The notes beneath the pieces were generated by a model, which did no database searches, was not told the DNA's origin, and worked only from the letters and a program-made list of their open reading frames with translations. The position numbers were made by a program, and so were the translations under genes. 64,000 nt of DNA. Source: Cryptomeria japonica. Lineage: Eukaryota; Streptophyta; Pinopsida; Cupressales; Cupressaceae. The stretch covers positions 287,679,957 through 287,743,956 of the forward strand of contig NC_081410.1 of assembly GCF_030272615.1 (NCBI RefSeq), in the 5' to 3' direction. The number at the start of each line of letters is the position of its first letter. Within the stretch, counting starts at the first letter, position 1. This document shows, one piece after another, positions 10,913 to 22,741 of the stretch.

Positions 10913-12901
10913 TAAAAGTGGAATATTCCACTAAATTTTTATTAATATTTTTTATGTTTTACATAAGATTCAAAGAGCATACCGGAGGAAAAAACCCTAG
11001 GAAGAAAACCTTCGGTCACGGCTCATAAAATAAACCTATAGTATCAAACAAATCAGTTTATACATCCCGCCCAAAACCACATACAAAATGTGGTCACAAC
11101 ACATATAATATCAGTTTTACATAGAGCCCATATGGCAATTTGAAAACCCATCGGATAATTTTCAAAAGTAGACTCCATAGCTGCTATCAATGGAAGAAGA
11201 CATAAGCCTTCAAAGCCCTATGCCAAATCCCATGAACCAAAAAACTTTCCTTTATCTTTTTCTCTGTAATTCCTTTACTATTATGCAAAGCCAAGTGTCT
11301 TTAACACAACTTTCATTTAAGGATTCATATACCATGAACTAGTGCTTTCCAATGGAGGAGAAGAAGGGGGGTATCAACTTCAACAAGAACTGTAGGAGGC
11401 ACCATCTGGATAGGCCAAACTGAAGTTGGCAAAGACCAAACAATGTGCATCGATTCTAGGAGAAAGTGAATACCTGAAAATAAATTGACAACTGCAGCCG
11501 AACAATCTGGTGATACATGATCTAATAGAGCTACCATAGAAAATAAAGTATCATCATATAGGTTAGAAATCAAGCCATTTCTCAAAATTGAAAGAAGTTC
11601 CTCTTACCAACTAGAAGATAATAATCGAGAATGAGATAGGAAACCACCATACTCAAAATTACCAAATTCAAAATGGTAATAAGATAATGCACTATCCAAA
11701 TCATCAACAATGTAGAAATAGGAGTGGAAGTATGCATCAAAAGTGCCCTGACCATAGCAGAATCCAGAAGCACATCCATACAAATAGTGAGAAAATGAGA
11801 TGCAATTTTAGCAAGAGAACAACCTGAGCTCTCCACCAGCCATTGCTTTCCCAAAACCTTACGAAAAGCCAAAGAGAAATCTAGTGAATAAACTTGAAAT
11901 AAATGACCAAAATTTTCATCATCAAAAACATGAGAGTCTTGGAAGTCATAATGTTTGCGAGGCATCAAATTGCGATAGCCCACCAATTCCATTAAAAAGA
12001 TAATGAAAAACCAAGAGAGAGCACATGAATATAAAGAGATAAAATACCATTATGAGAGAAAAACACAGCCACCAAAGGACACAACAGTAAATATTATCTC
12101 AAGCAAACCCATGGCATACGTGCAAAAAAGCAACCACAGGCCGCCACCTTCATAAAAAATGATGACAATTTCTGCACGATACTCATAACCATAAATCAAC
12201 ATAAGCATGCCAAATAATAGAACAAGATAGCCACATGAGAGAAATCCCCCACATGAAAGGAAATAACTCAATAAACTAGCACCGCTTGAGAAGAAATTAA
12301 ATGAAACATTAAAACTGAAAGCAAGCCATTCCAGACAGAAGTACAACCATTATGAAATCAGCACAAGAAAACCATGTAGAGATCATGAATTAAACAAACA
12401 AAAACCACATGGGAATAATGCTAAGCACGGGGCGGATTTGAAGTGTGTAAAAAAAGTGCAGAATATGATTATAGGATACCCCACACACCAAAAGTCCCAA
12501 CTAATTGCAATAAAGGCAAAAACTCGTACCCAGACTGAGATTACATAGTAATGCAGCCATAATGAAGAAATCAAGACCACCATCAACACCACATTACTGC
12601 ATGCCTGAATATAATTACCATGCAAGGTACACGGTCATTCTTCTACAAATGAGATAGAAACAAACAAAAACAAAGTATAAACAAAGTGCGGAGCATGATT
12701 ATAAGATGCTCTTGCACACCACAAGTCCCAACCAATTGCAATAAAGGCAAAAACCTGTACCCAGACTGAGATTACACACAGTAATGTAGACATAATGAAG
12801 TAATGAGGACCAAAAAGACCATCAACACCACATTAAGCTGCATGCCTGAATATAATCACCAAGCAAGGCACAAGGTTGTGCTTCTGCAAATGAGTTAGAA
12901 A
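10913..12901 (-). other. 3' untranslated region of the LINE
   Basis: About 2 kb between the end of the RNase H domain and the poly(A) tail, long for a plant L1. It contains open stretches on the minus strand (for example 11582-11992), but I recognise no domain in them. A degenerate tandem duplication fills 12438-12902. Confidence 0.6.
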
Positions 12902-12902
12902 C
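12438..12902. repeat. Tandem duplication of about 231-241 bp in the LINE 3' UTR
   Basis: Two diverged copies share the words AATTGCAATAAAGGCAAAAA, CCCAGACTGAGATTACA and GCATGCCTGAATATAA. Spacing is 231 bp in one part and 241 bp in another, so indels have accumulated. Confidence 0.8.
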
Positions 12903-12904
12903 AT

Positions 12905-15900
12905 TTAAACTGGATGAGGAGGTAGAGAACTGGAAGCCACATCAACCAAAAATTGGATATCCTCATCTAATGCTTTATTGGCCAAGAAGTCTTCCACCTT
13001 ATTAGCTTCCCTATAATAGTGGACCATAGAGAAGGAATTGAACAATTCAAGTTGAGCAAGTATCTTGTCCAACCAATACTTTAGATGCCAGGAGTGGGAT
13101 GAGCGATTAGTGACCATGTAAAAAACAACTTGAGAATCACCCTCGATGACAACATCCAACAAATGTAAGGAAAGGAGCAGATCAAAACCCGTGGAAAGAG
13201 CATGAAGTTCAACCACATTGTTAGTTCCATAAGAAATGCATTGCCATTGAGCTTTTATGATACCAGCCTTGTCATTAGAAACCACAATACCAATGGCAGA
13301 TTTGCCAGGGTTACCATGGGATGCTCCATCAAAGTTCAATTTAAACTTTGAAGCCAGAGGAGGCAACCAGACCACCTCCGCTCTATTTACTAAAGGTCAT
13401 GTTTTAGAAATTTCCCCACTCAAAGGGAGCGATAGTAAGGCTGACCAATGTTTGGTAATCCAATTATCCCATGGTGTGAAAGTATTGTGTAGACTAGTAC
13501 CTTTGTAAATGAAGGCTAGGACAACTTCAAAAATCAACTTCTCAATATAAAAGAGCACATCTTGCAAAGGGGAAGAGAGTTTCTTTAAAATCCTATTATT
13601 CCTCTGAAGCCAAATTTTCCAAATTAGAATAGAAGGAGAAATTATCCAAAGACAAGCGCAAAATGAAGATGGATATAACAGGGGCCAACTCATGAAGTGA
13701 GATCTAAGGTCCCTACTAAGAGAAGACCTCCAATTTAACTTATTAAAAATCCAATACCAGCAATGATGAGTAAAGGGATAATGAAGGAAGAGATGATCGA
13801 CTGATTCAAGGGACCCACTGCACATGACACAAGGGAAAACCATAGTGATACCCAGCCAATCCAATCTCATGCCAGTAAGAATTCTATCCTGAACAGCTAG
13901 CCAAGCAAACGCCCCTACTTTGGGCAAATAGGCAACGTGCCAAAATAACTTAAATGGAAAATCATCCGTTTTGACATCTAAAGACAAATAATTATATCCT
14001 TCTTTGACCGAGTATTCTCCTGATTTTGAATAAGTCCAAATAAGCTCATCATCCTTCTCAGAGAAGAGTAATGGGCATTTCTTAAGCTCATCCACAAACT
14101 TGGACTTAACATCTTGATCCAATGGAAGAGAATCAATTGATTTCCATCTTGCCATAGGCAAGAAGCCCGAGGAATCCACAAAAAAATAATCAGCCACAAA
14201 AATACCCTAGGAAGATTTAAGGATGGACATAAGAGGCGACCAATCCCTAAGAGTAGAGAGTGCAGGGAATCCATTCCATACTTCATCCCAAAACCTAGCC
14301 TTACCACCATTATGGATAAGCCAGGACAATCCTAGAAAAATGACAAATCTACACTCAACCATGAAATTCCAGATCATAGACCCTTTGGGAAGTGAAGAAG
14401 CAGTAAAGATAGCCTCCCTAGAACAGTTATTCAGGTTTTTCGTAGATAAAATAGATGCCCACTTGGATGCGGGCTGCTTATAAAGTTTCCAAATTAACTT
14501 AGCACCAATAGGCAAATTCTGCTTACCAAGATCCTTAACCCTTGCACTTCCTTTGTCCCTAGGAGCACATACCCTATCCCAAGCCAACAAGGGGATCCTA
14601 CCTTTCTTATTCACATTATCATTCCATAAAAAAGACCTTACAATTGATCGTAGAGCAACCACAAACTTCTTAGGAGCCTTTAAAATAAATAATAGATAGA
14701 TAGGAACTGCATTTAGAACAACTCTAATAAGCACAATTTTACCAAAAAAAGTTAACCACTTATGAGACCAAGAAAGAATTCTTGAATAAATAACCCCCAG
14801 GACCCGTTCCCAAAAATTATGCTTCTCTGAACTAGTAAAAAATGGGAGCCCTAAATACTTGCAAGGAAAGTGACCCACAGAGAATCCCCAAAAGTGAGAC
14901 AATCTAGATTGCACCAGAGGGGAAACATTAAGGAAGATTTTTTTTGATTTAGTCTGATTAACCTTTTGTCCAGAGAACAAAGAATAATCCAAAATGATCC
15001 TGTTAATGACCTGAGCTTCCCCCATGGTAGCTTTGCCAAACAACAATGTGTCATCCACAAATAAGCAATGAGTATGACTCATAGCCATATGAGGGATGAA
15101 AATCACCTTCCATGAGCCACTCTCCCTAGCACGTGAGATAACACTACTAAAAGCTTTAACCAGAATAATAAAGAAGAAGGGCGACAATAGATCCTCTTTC
15201 CTAAGTCCTCTAGATGAGGAAAAAAAACCACATGGAGAACCATTGAAAATTACTGAGAACCTAGGCGTGCTAATACATGCCTGAATCCATTTGACCCATT
15301 TAATTCCAAACCCAAATTTCTTAAGCACACACAAGAGTGCCTGCCAACTTACCCTGTCATAGGCCTTCATCATATCCAACTTGACAATCATGACCAGAAT
15401 AGACAATTGAGAGATAGAATGTAGAATCTCATGGGCCACAATGGCCCCTTCTGCCATTTCCCTACCAGGGACAAAACCCCCCTATCCACCCGAGATAATT
15501 CTAGGAATGAGCTTAGCAAGCCTTAAGGAAATATCCTTAGTAAAAATTTTGTATAAGGTTTTGCATAAAGCAATTGGGCGAAAATCCACAAATGACTTAG
15601 GATTCTCACTTTTTGGAATGAGTGCAATTAAAGTTGAATTAAGCTCTCTTAACATAGTCCTATTTCACCTAGCCTCTTCTAAAAGCAAATGAAGATCCTC
15701 CCCAAGAAATGACCAGTATTTTTGAAAGAACAGAGCAGTAAAACCATCAGGACTAGGGGCCTTATCAGGTGACATTGAGAAGACAATATCGTTTACTTCT
15801 TGGATGGAAAAAGGAGCCATGAGCATTGCATTATCCTCATCAGTTATAAGCTTAGGAATGGAAGAAGCAAAATTATCATTAAAAACAGATGACTCTTCTG

Positions 15901-16303
15901 AAAGCAAAGACTTGAAAAACTAGACACCCTCAATAGCAATCTTTGATTCTTCAGTAAAAACAACCCCATCGGAGTTTTGAATACAAGAGATCCTAAAATG
16001 TTGTCGTTTCATCTTGGCTGAAGTGTGGAAGAATTTGGTATTTCGATCACCATCACACAACCATAAATCTCTGGATTTTTGACGCCAATAGATTTCTTCT
16101 CTCAAAAGAATCTCTTCTAGCTGAGAATTCAAAGATTTGTGTCTTTGAAAAGTAGCAGAATCCATGCCACAATTCATAACCCTAGCATTAAGAGCTTCAA
16201 GTTCTTCCTGAATCTTAATCTTCTCAGTAAAAATATTTTTGAAATGCAGTACATTCCATTTCTTAATTTCTTGTTTAAGATAACAAAGTTTTTTAACAAA
16301 CTG
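12905..16303 (-). pseudogene. LINE ORF2 (RT and RNase H), endonuclease missing
   Basis: One minus-strand frame runs from 16303 to 12905, interrupted only by point stops near 15917 (TAG), 15665 (TGA), 15483 (TAG), 14205 (TAG) and 13395 (TGA). Order: linker (16303-15700, with WLCDGDRNTKFFH), RT (about 15700-14700), zf-RVT-like region (about 14000-13600, with CVMC and HH), and RNase H (13350-12990, with NFDGASHGNPGKS). RT motif A (KLDMMKAYDRVSW) is intact, and the catalytic box reads FVDD at about 15050-15058. The intact protein would copy LINE RNA at the target site. The absence of frameshifts points to a more recent insertion than the surrounding chromovirus, although stops show it is dead. 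Confidence 0.9.
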
Positions 16304-16309
16304 AAATTA

Positions 16310-16323
16310 TAAAGTTAAATTTT
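16310..16323. repeat. Right target-site duplication of the LINE
   Basis: An exact copy of the 14-mer at 10881-10894. Downstream sequence continues the LTR in register with the right-hand LTR copy. Confidence 0.85.
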
Positions 16324-18002
16324 AAATAGTAAATTATAAAATACTTTTTATTATATTGATTTAATAAATTTATTTATTGAAATCAAGGCATGAATTATTA
16401 ATTCAAATTGGTAAATTTGGATGTATTTTGGAAATGGATTAAATGTCTATTATCAATTCAAATTTTATTCGGTCGAATATTTATGTGGATTTTATTCTTG
16501 TTTGAGTATTAAATTTGGAAATTAAATGGATGTGAATGTCGTATAAGGGTGTTTATTTAATTTTCTATCAATGAAGTTTGCAAGTGCTTATGCTACTGAT
16601 TTTCTCAAAGATTGTCTGAGTGCGGAGTTAGTGAAATTAGCTCTCCTTGCAAAGAGTTATATTTGTGTTATTTCTCATCTTTGGTTCAGTCATCCTATTG
16701 TGGCGTATTTGGTACCTTTGACCAAGTGATATATGATGACCTCATTGTCTTAACCATGTAGTATCTTTGCCTTATGGTTAATCAAGAGTCAGTATGTCCT
16801 TGTTTTGACCACTTGTTTTTGGATAGTGGTGTTATGGTTGTCTGCTACGCCATAGGGTCCTCATGGAGTGACCATGTTTGTTTAGTGTCCTATGAGAGAG
16901 TGGCTTTCGAGTGAGGGCCGCACCCAAAGTGGATGGCTGGATAACCTATTGAAAGTCAGATAATAAGTGATAATCTAATTAATTGATTAGGTGGGTAGTT
17001 TATAACATTATATAAGATATTGTACATCGTGCATGGGTGAGTGCTTGTAAAGGGTTCATGATGTAGTGGGAAGGCCTGGAATGGCAAACCGACCACCTTG
17101 TCTTCACGAAAGGCTGGTAGGGTTCATATGAGACTTAGTTAGAGTTGAAGGTTCAGGAAAGGTTACTAGGATAACCCAGGATGGGGGCCAAGACCTATGG
17201 AGGCCAACCATGGTAACCATCATAAGCTATGTGATGACACTCTCTCTTTAAGTTCACTTGTGTATTGTGATGTTGAGTCACCTACAATATTGTGGAGTCA
17301 TATTATGTTGTCATGGAGTCCTATTGTTTTGTCGACCATGTCATGCTTTTTCTTGCTTGAGGGTCCTCTTCTATCTCCTAGCACGGTGGGGTGATTCCAT
17401 TTTGGGAATCACATGGTTAGGTGGTAGTGCCACTTCCCATCGGATGTTCTTGTTCGTACCTTCATGCAAAGATTGGCTTTACACATGTTCTTGTGGTTTA
17501 TGACTCATGCTCTATCTCATGTTTGGAGATTATTGTTCTTTGCAGACCTATGTGGTTAGTTGTATAAATTGAACCCATGTAACCTTGTATTTGGTTAAGA
17601 TGTTATCTTTATATGTATATTGAGAGCCATGTATTGGAGGTGCAATATAATCCTTAGTGTGGGATGTTGTTTATAATATTTCTTTATGATTTGTGTAAAT
17701 GCTTATTGAAGAGAAATTATATTGTATCCTTTCAATCTTTCAATGGGGTAACTGTTATTGCATATGGCTTTTTATGTTCTATGAGTTTGATGGATTATTG
17801 GATTAATCGTAATTGTGGAATTCAACTTTTGGATTTATCCTTCGTTGGTAACCCTCAAGGAATTATGGTGTAAGTCTTCCGCTTGTGTTATTATTGTGCT
17901 AACATTGTTATTAATGCACTTAATATGTTTATACTTAAAAATAATAATTGTTTCACCCTTGTTGTGGGTTTTCCTTTAGGGTTCCTAGCGGGGCATTACA
18001 TT

Positions 18003-18014
18003 TGGTATTAGAGC
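18003..18014 (+). other. Primer binding site, second chromovirus copy
   Basis: TGGTATTAGAGC starts two bases after the LTR end CATTACA. It differs by one base from the common plant site complementary to initiator methionine tRNA (TGGTATCAGAGC). Confidence 0.85.
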
Positions 18015-18155
18015 CCATGTTTCAACACTGTGTACTCTAAGTTTGTAGTGAGTCCATTCACCTAGACCTTGTGTGTAGGTCTTAGTGGTATTGACTTCCT
18101 TGTTTCTTTCCTTGCCCTTGATCTGAACCTTTTTCTCTTGTGTAGTGTTAGGTCA

Positions 18156-19440
18156 TGGCTAAGAATGCCAAGGGAGATGGTCATGTTGGTGGCCGCACTA
18201 GAGGCAGAGGAGGACGGGGTCAAGGTTCTGACTGCCATAGTCCTTCGCCACCACCTACTCATGTGAGTGGATTAGGATCAGTTTGTTCATCAGGATGAAC
18301 ATCATTCAGGAGAGAAGGTTCACAAAAGGGAAGAGCTGCGACAGAAGTTTTAGGAGGTGCTAGCTAGAATAGGCCCCAGACCTGAGGTGGATTAGCCTAT
18401 CCATGCCTAGGTAGAGGAGTCACTTCAACAAATTCTGGAGAGAAAGAGAGGGAGATCTCCTAGAAGGAGAGAGGTCCCAATGGACCAGGCTCCAACTATC
18501 ATGGGGCACATGAGGGACATGATGAGGTCCAATCATCCTTTCTTTGATGATAAAGGTACCGGTCTCGAGGCAGAGACCTAGCTTATTAGTTTAGATTGGT
18601 GTCTCACCATGTATCCATATGGTAGCAACACCAAGTCGAGATGCACTATCATGCATCTTGAGAGTTTTGCATCTATCTAGTTGTGGTTAGAGTAGGAGAG
18701 GATCAATGTGAGCATTAACACCGTGTCATGGGAAATCTTTTTGGAGAGATCTAGGGCACGATTTCTCTCACCCAAGTGGAGGTAGTCGTGAGAAGATGAG
18801 TTCTATTCTTTGTGCCAGTTTGTGTTGTTGGTAGATCAATTTGAGCATAGGTTCTATGAGCTCAAATAGTATGCTAGGATCATCAATGATGAGGCTATGC
18901 TTGTTCAGTACTTCTTGAGGGGTCTTAATGACCGCATCAGTGGAGGAGTGAGAGTATTTGAGTTTGCTTCAGTAGAGGTAGCCGTGGTGAAAGCCAGACT
19001 GGTGGAGCAGAACCTTAGCCATGCTCATGGCGGCTAGTCTAGAGTGTAGATCGGGAGTGACCCTTTTAGTGGGTCTAGAGGGAGAGGGAATGAGTCCCAG
19101 ACTGCTGCACCTTTTAGGGGTCCTTGAGCACCTGCTAAGGGCAGTCAGCAGCAGCAACAACAACCATCAAGACTAAAGTAGTCTCAGGACCAATAGGGTG
19201 GCACCTCTTAGTTGCAGAAGGGAAAGAACTAACAGAGGAATAGAAAGACTTATCCAGGGCAGTCCTCTCAGGATGCATCTCAAGCCCCTAGTGGGGGAAG
19301 CTTTCAGTAGTCCAGTGGGCCATCTGGGAATAGAGGACCTAGTAGAGAAGCTTGCTTCACCTATGGTTAGTTTGGCCACAAAGCCGCTCAGTGCCCTCAG
19401 CATTCTCACCAAATGGGTAGTCAGAAGCCATCCATATCAG
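18156..19440 (+). pseudogene. gag: Chromovirus gag, second copy
   Basis: The start ATG at 18156 opens a short RG-rich N-terminus (GGRTRGRGGRGQG). A Retrotrans_gag-like region with WLISLDRCLTMYPYG-type sequence follows at about 18580-18950, then a Gln/Ser-rich linker. A CCHC zinc knuckle near 19350-19400 has its second Cys changed to Tyr and carries an internal TAG. There are many TAG stops and at least one frameshift between start and finger. Gag would form the particle and bind element RNA; this copy cannot. It is the only chromovirus gag in the array because the first copy lost its gag by deletion. Confidence 0.8.
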
Positions 19441-19499
19441 AGGTGACCATGGTGGATGCAAGTAGATCCCATAGAGTATTTGTAGTGGTTGATGACCAC

Positions 19500-22400
19500 C
19501 AGGGCGAGCATCAGGGTACAGTGATATAGACTATAGGTGTGTTGGGTGGTATTCCTATCTTTGTACTTTTTTATTCTAGTGCTTCAGATTCTTTTATTTA
19601 TTCATCCATTGTGGAGCGGTATGGACTCGCGTATGCTAAGAAGGTGGATAGGTGGCTACTAGAGTTGGCTACCGATGTGTGTGTGCTTGCAGATGCCTTC
19701 ATCCCCAATTGTGAGTTGGACCTAGGACCCTTTGTCACTTCAGTTGACCTTCGAGTCATTCCTTTGGGGTCCTATGGAGTTGTGTTGGGGATGGATTGGT
19801 TATCATCTCATAACACTCATGTAGACCATTGTCTGAAGACAGAAGAGTGTTTAGATGACCATGATAGAAAAGTGGGGATCATTGGAGTTCAGCGATCGAT
19901 ATCCTTACGTATGATTTCCACTATGAAACTTAAGCGGTGCATGCATCAAGGGAGCCATATTTTCATAGTTTCTCTTGAGGATGTTGATGAGGAAGAGATT
20001 CGAGAAATTTCTCTTGATGGTCACCCTATTATTCGATAGTATGTGGATGTGTTTCCATTGGATATTCCCTGTATGCCTCTAAAGCGAGACATAGATTTTC
20101 ACATTGACTTGGTTCCTAGAGCAGAACCTATTTTAAGAGCACCATATTGTATGACTACTCACAAGTTGAGTGAGTTGAAGTTGTAGGTAGATTAATTGTT
20201 GGCCAAGGGGTTCATTCATCCTATTCTTTCTCCTTGGGGTGCATCGGTTATCTTCATTAAGACGAAGGATGGTTCTCTTCGGTTATGCATTGATTACCGA
20301 CAACTGAATAAGGTAACAATCAGGAATCGATATCCATTGCCTTAGATAGATGATAGTTTTGATCAGGTAAAGGGAGCCAAGGTGTTCTCCAAGATTGATC
20401 TGAAATCTGGGTATCATTAGTTGCGCATTCATGATGCAGACATTCATAGGATGGTGTTTCACACTCATTATGGTCACTATGAGTTCAGAGTGGTGCCATT
20501 TGGGTTGATGAATGCGCCTTCAGTGTTCATGAGTCTTATGAATGGGGTTTTTCCTACCTACCTTGATCACTTTGTCCTTGTGTTCTTGGATGACATATTG
20601 ATTTATTCTAGATTTATGGAAGAGCATGAGGGTCACTTGCGACAGGTATTGCAGTGCTTGAGGGATAATTAGCTTTTTGTGAACTTGGCAAAGTGTGAAT
20701 TCTTCCAGTCAGAGGTGAGCTATCTTGGTCATATAGTTTCGGGAGAAGGTGTATCCATGGATCCTTCTAAGATCCAAGCCATTATTGATTGGCCAGTGCC
20801 GACCAATGTTCTGAGGTTCAAAGTTTCATGGCTTTGGCTAGATATTACTGTCGCTTTGTTCAAAGTTTTTCCTGGATAGGCCACCTAATCACTTCTCTTC
20901 AGAGGAAAGGGAAGAAGTTTGTTTGGTCAGAGCAGTGTGAGTCATCTTTTCACACCTTGGAGGAACTCCTTGTTAGTGCTCCAATTTTGGCAGTTCTTGA
21001 TCCATCCAGAGATTTCATGGTATGCATAGATGCCCCTCTTGAAGGTATAGGCGCAGTTCTTATGCAATATAGATGTGTGGTTGCCTATGAGTCTTGCAAA
21101 CTCAAGGATCATGAATTGAACTATCTAGTTCATGACTTGGAGTTGGCACCTGTAGTGCATGCATTGGTTAGATGGTGACATTTCTTGTTGGGGTGTCAGT
21201 TTGAGTTGCATAGTGATCATAGCAGTTTGCAGTATTTTTCACGCAGCTAAAATTGAATGCTCTACAACAAAGATGGATGGAATTCCTCTGTGAGTATGAT
21301 TTTGAGGTTCGTTATATTCAGGATGTTAGAGCTATGGAAAATTTTGGAAAACCATTGGAGGGTAGATATTCTGGATATACTCTTGAGTCAGATGGTCTTC
21401 TTTGACATCTTGGACGGATCTATGTACCTCCTTTGGAGGGTCTTCGTGTTTTGATCATGAATGAAGCCCATCGTGCACCTTATTTGGCACACCCTCGGGT
21501 CAAGAAGATGCATGCAGATCTTAGAAAAATATATCATTGGATTGGTATGAAACGTGACATTGTTGATTTTGTATCGAAGTGTTTAGAATGTCACTGGGTA
21601 AAGGCGGAGCATCAGCACCCTGCAGGGCTTTTACAACCTAATTTGATACCGGATTAGAAATGGGATATCATTTCCATGGATTTCATAGTAGGGTTGCATG
21701 TTTCTTCATGTTTTCATGATGCCATCATGGTCATTGTTGATAGATTGACCAAAGTTGCTCATTTTGTTCATATTCGATCTTCTTATACAACAACAGTGGT
21801 GGCATGAGTCTTCTTGGTAGATGTGGTGAGGTTGAATGGGATCCCTAGGCGGATCATTTCTGATAGAGATCCTATCTTTACTTTAGCTTTGTGGACCTCA
21901 CTTCAGCATGCTTTGGGAACCCAGTTAACTTCAGTTTATCTTATCACCCGGAGACCGATGGTCAGACTGAGCATGTGAATCAAGTCTTGGAGGACATGCT
22001 TCAAATGTATGTTATGGATTAGCAATCACGTTGGGAAGAATATCTTTGCATGGTGGAGTTTGATTATAATAATAGATCACATCTCTATAGGCATGTGTCC
22101 CTTCTAGGCACTGTATGGTCATCCTTGCCATACTCCTTTGAGTTGGGATCGATTGGAGGATAGGGTGCGTTTAGGACCGGATATGCTTCATGAGATGGAG
22201 CAATAAGTTGAGTAGATTCATGGGCATTTGGTTGCTACTCAGGATAAGCAAAAGAAGTATGTTGATGCCCATAGAGTAGATCATCAGTTTTTTGTTGGCA
22301 ACCGTGTGTTCTTGAGAGTGCATCTGTGGAAGAGTCCAATCCATTATGGAAAGGGTTCTAAGTTGCCACCTCATTTTGTAGGCTCTTTTGAGATCCTTGA

Positions 22401-22700
22401 GTAGATAGGACCTATTGCCTACCATCTTGCCTTGCCACCAAGTTTATCCCGCATCCATGATGTCTTCCATGTTTTAGTTATTTAACCTTATTATCCTAAT
22501 GTGACTCATGTTCTTCATTGGAATGCTTTGCAGGTTGAGGACGAACAACTTTCCATGGAGCCTGTGTGCATTCTTTAGCATTGGTATTTGACCCTCGGGG
22601 GTCATACCATTGACTAGGTAAGGGTCCTATGGGACCCAAGTGATGAGACCTCAGCGACATGGGAGGATGCAGTGAAGATGAAAGAGCTTTAGTCTTTTTT
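19500..22700 (+). pseudogene. pol: Chromovirus protease-RT-RNase H-integrase-chromodomain remnant, second copy
   Basis: A retropepsin-like segment (19539-19830) reads LFYSSASDSFIYSSI, so the catalytic Asp and the Gly of the D-S/T-G triad are replaced; the VLGMDWL segment follows. RT spans about 20040-20880 with catalytic LDD intact at about 20586-20594. A frame change near 20815 leads to RNase H (20900-21240). The integrase zinc finger is at about 21440-21600 and the core at 21660-21990, with MDF and SDRD; an indel near 21935 precedes the PETDGQTE segment. A chromodomain-like tail ending SATWEDAVKM lies near 22660. Stops are frequent (TAG near 20165, 20345, 20418 and 20670). Lineage: chromovirus, probably Tekay/Del-like by the C-terminal chromodomain style (inference). 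Confidence 0.85.
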
Positions 22701-22726
22701 TTTTAAGGCTTCGAGGAGTAAACCTA

Positions 22727-22741
22727 GGCTTGGGGGGAGGA
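22727..22741 (+). other. Polypurine tract, second chromovirus copy
   Basis: GGCTTGGGGGGAGGA lies immediately before the LTR start TGTAGTACCCC. Confidence 0.8.

Larger units (their letters stand above)
10895..16309 (-). mobile_element. 5'-truncated L1-type LINE in the central LTR
   Basis: A 5.4-kb insertion flanked by a 14-bp target duplication. Read on the minus strand it starts in the linker downstream of the endonuclease domain, continues through RT, a zinc-knuckle-like region and RNase H, and ends with about 2 kb of 3' untranslated sequence and a poly(A) tail (poly(T) at 10895-10912 on the plus strand). The missing ORF1 and endonuclease are typical of 5' truncation during target-primed reverse transcription. 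Confidence 0.9.
8725..18000 (+). repeat. Central chromovirus LTR, split by a LINE
   Basis: The LTR occupies 8725-10894 and 16324-18000, about 3.85 kb once the LINE and one copy of the target duplication are removed. It starts TGTAGTACCCC and ends GGGGCATTACA. It matches the right-hand LTR (22742-26611, 3.87 kb) along its full length, including the repeat-rich GC segment and the flanks of the LINE insertion. It serves as 3' LTR of the first copy and 5' LTR of the second. Confidence 0.9.

Noticed and set aside
11325-12625. Minus-strand open frames of 80-136 codons as possible genes
   Set aside because: They lie in the LINE 3' UTR, lack recognised domains and overlap the tandem duplication; coding is not supported.
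17197-17873. Several small open frames on the plus strand
   Set aside because: They lie within the chromovirus LTR and are not conserved as frames in the right-hand LTR.
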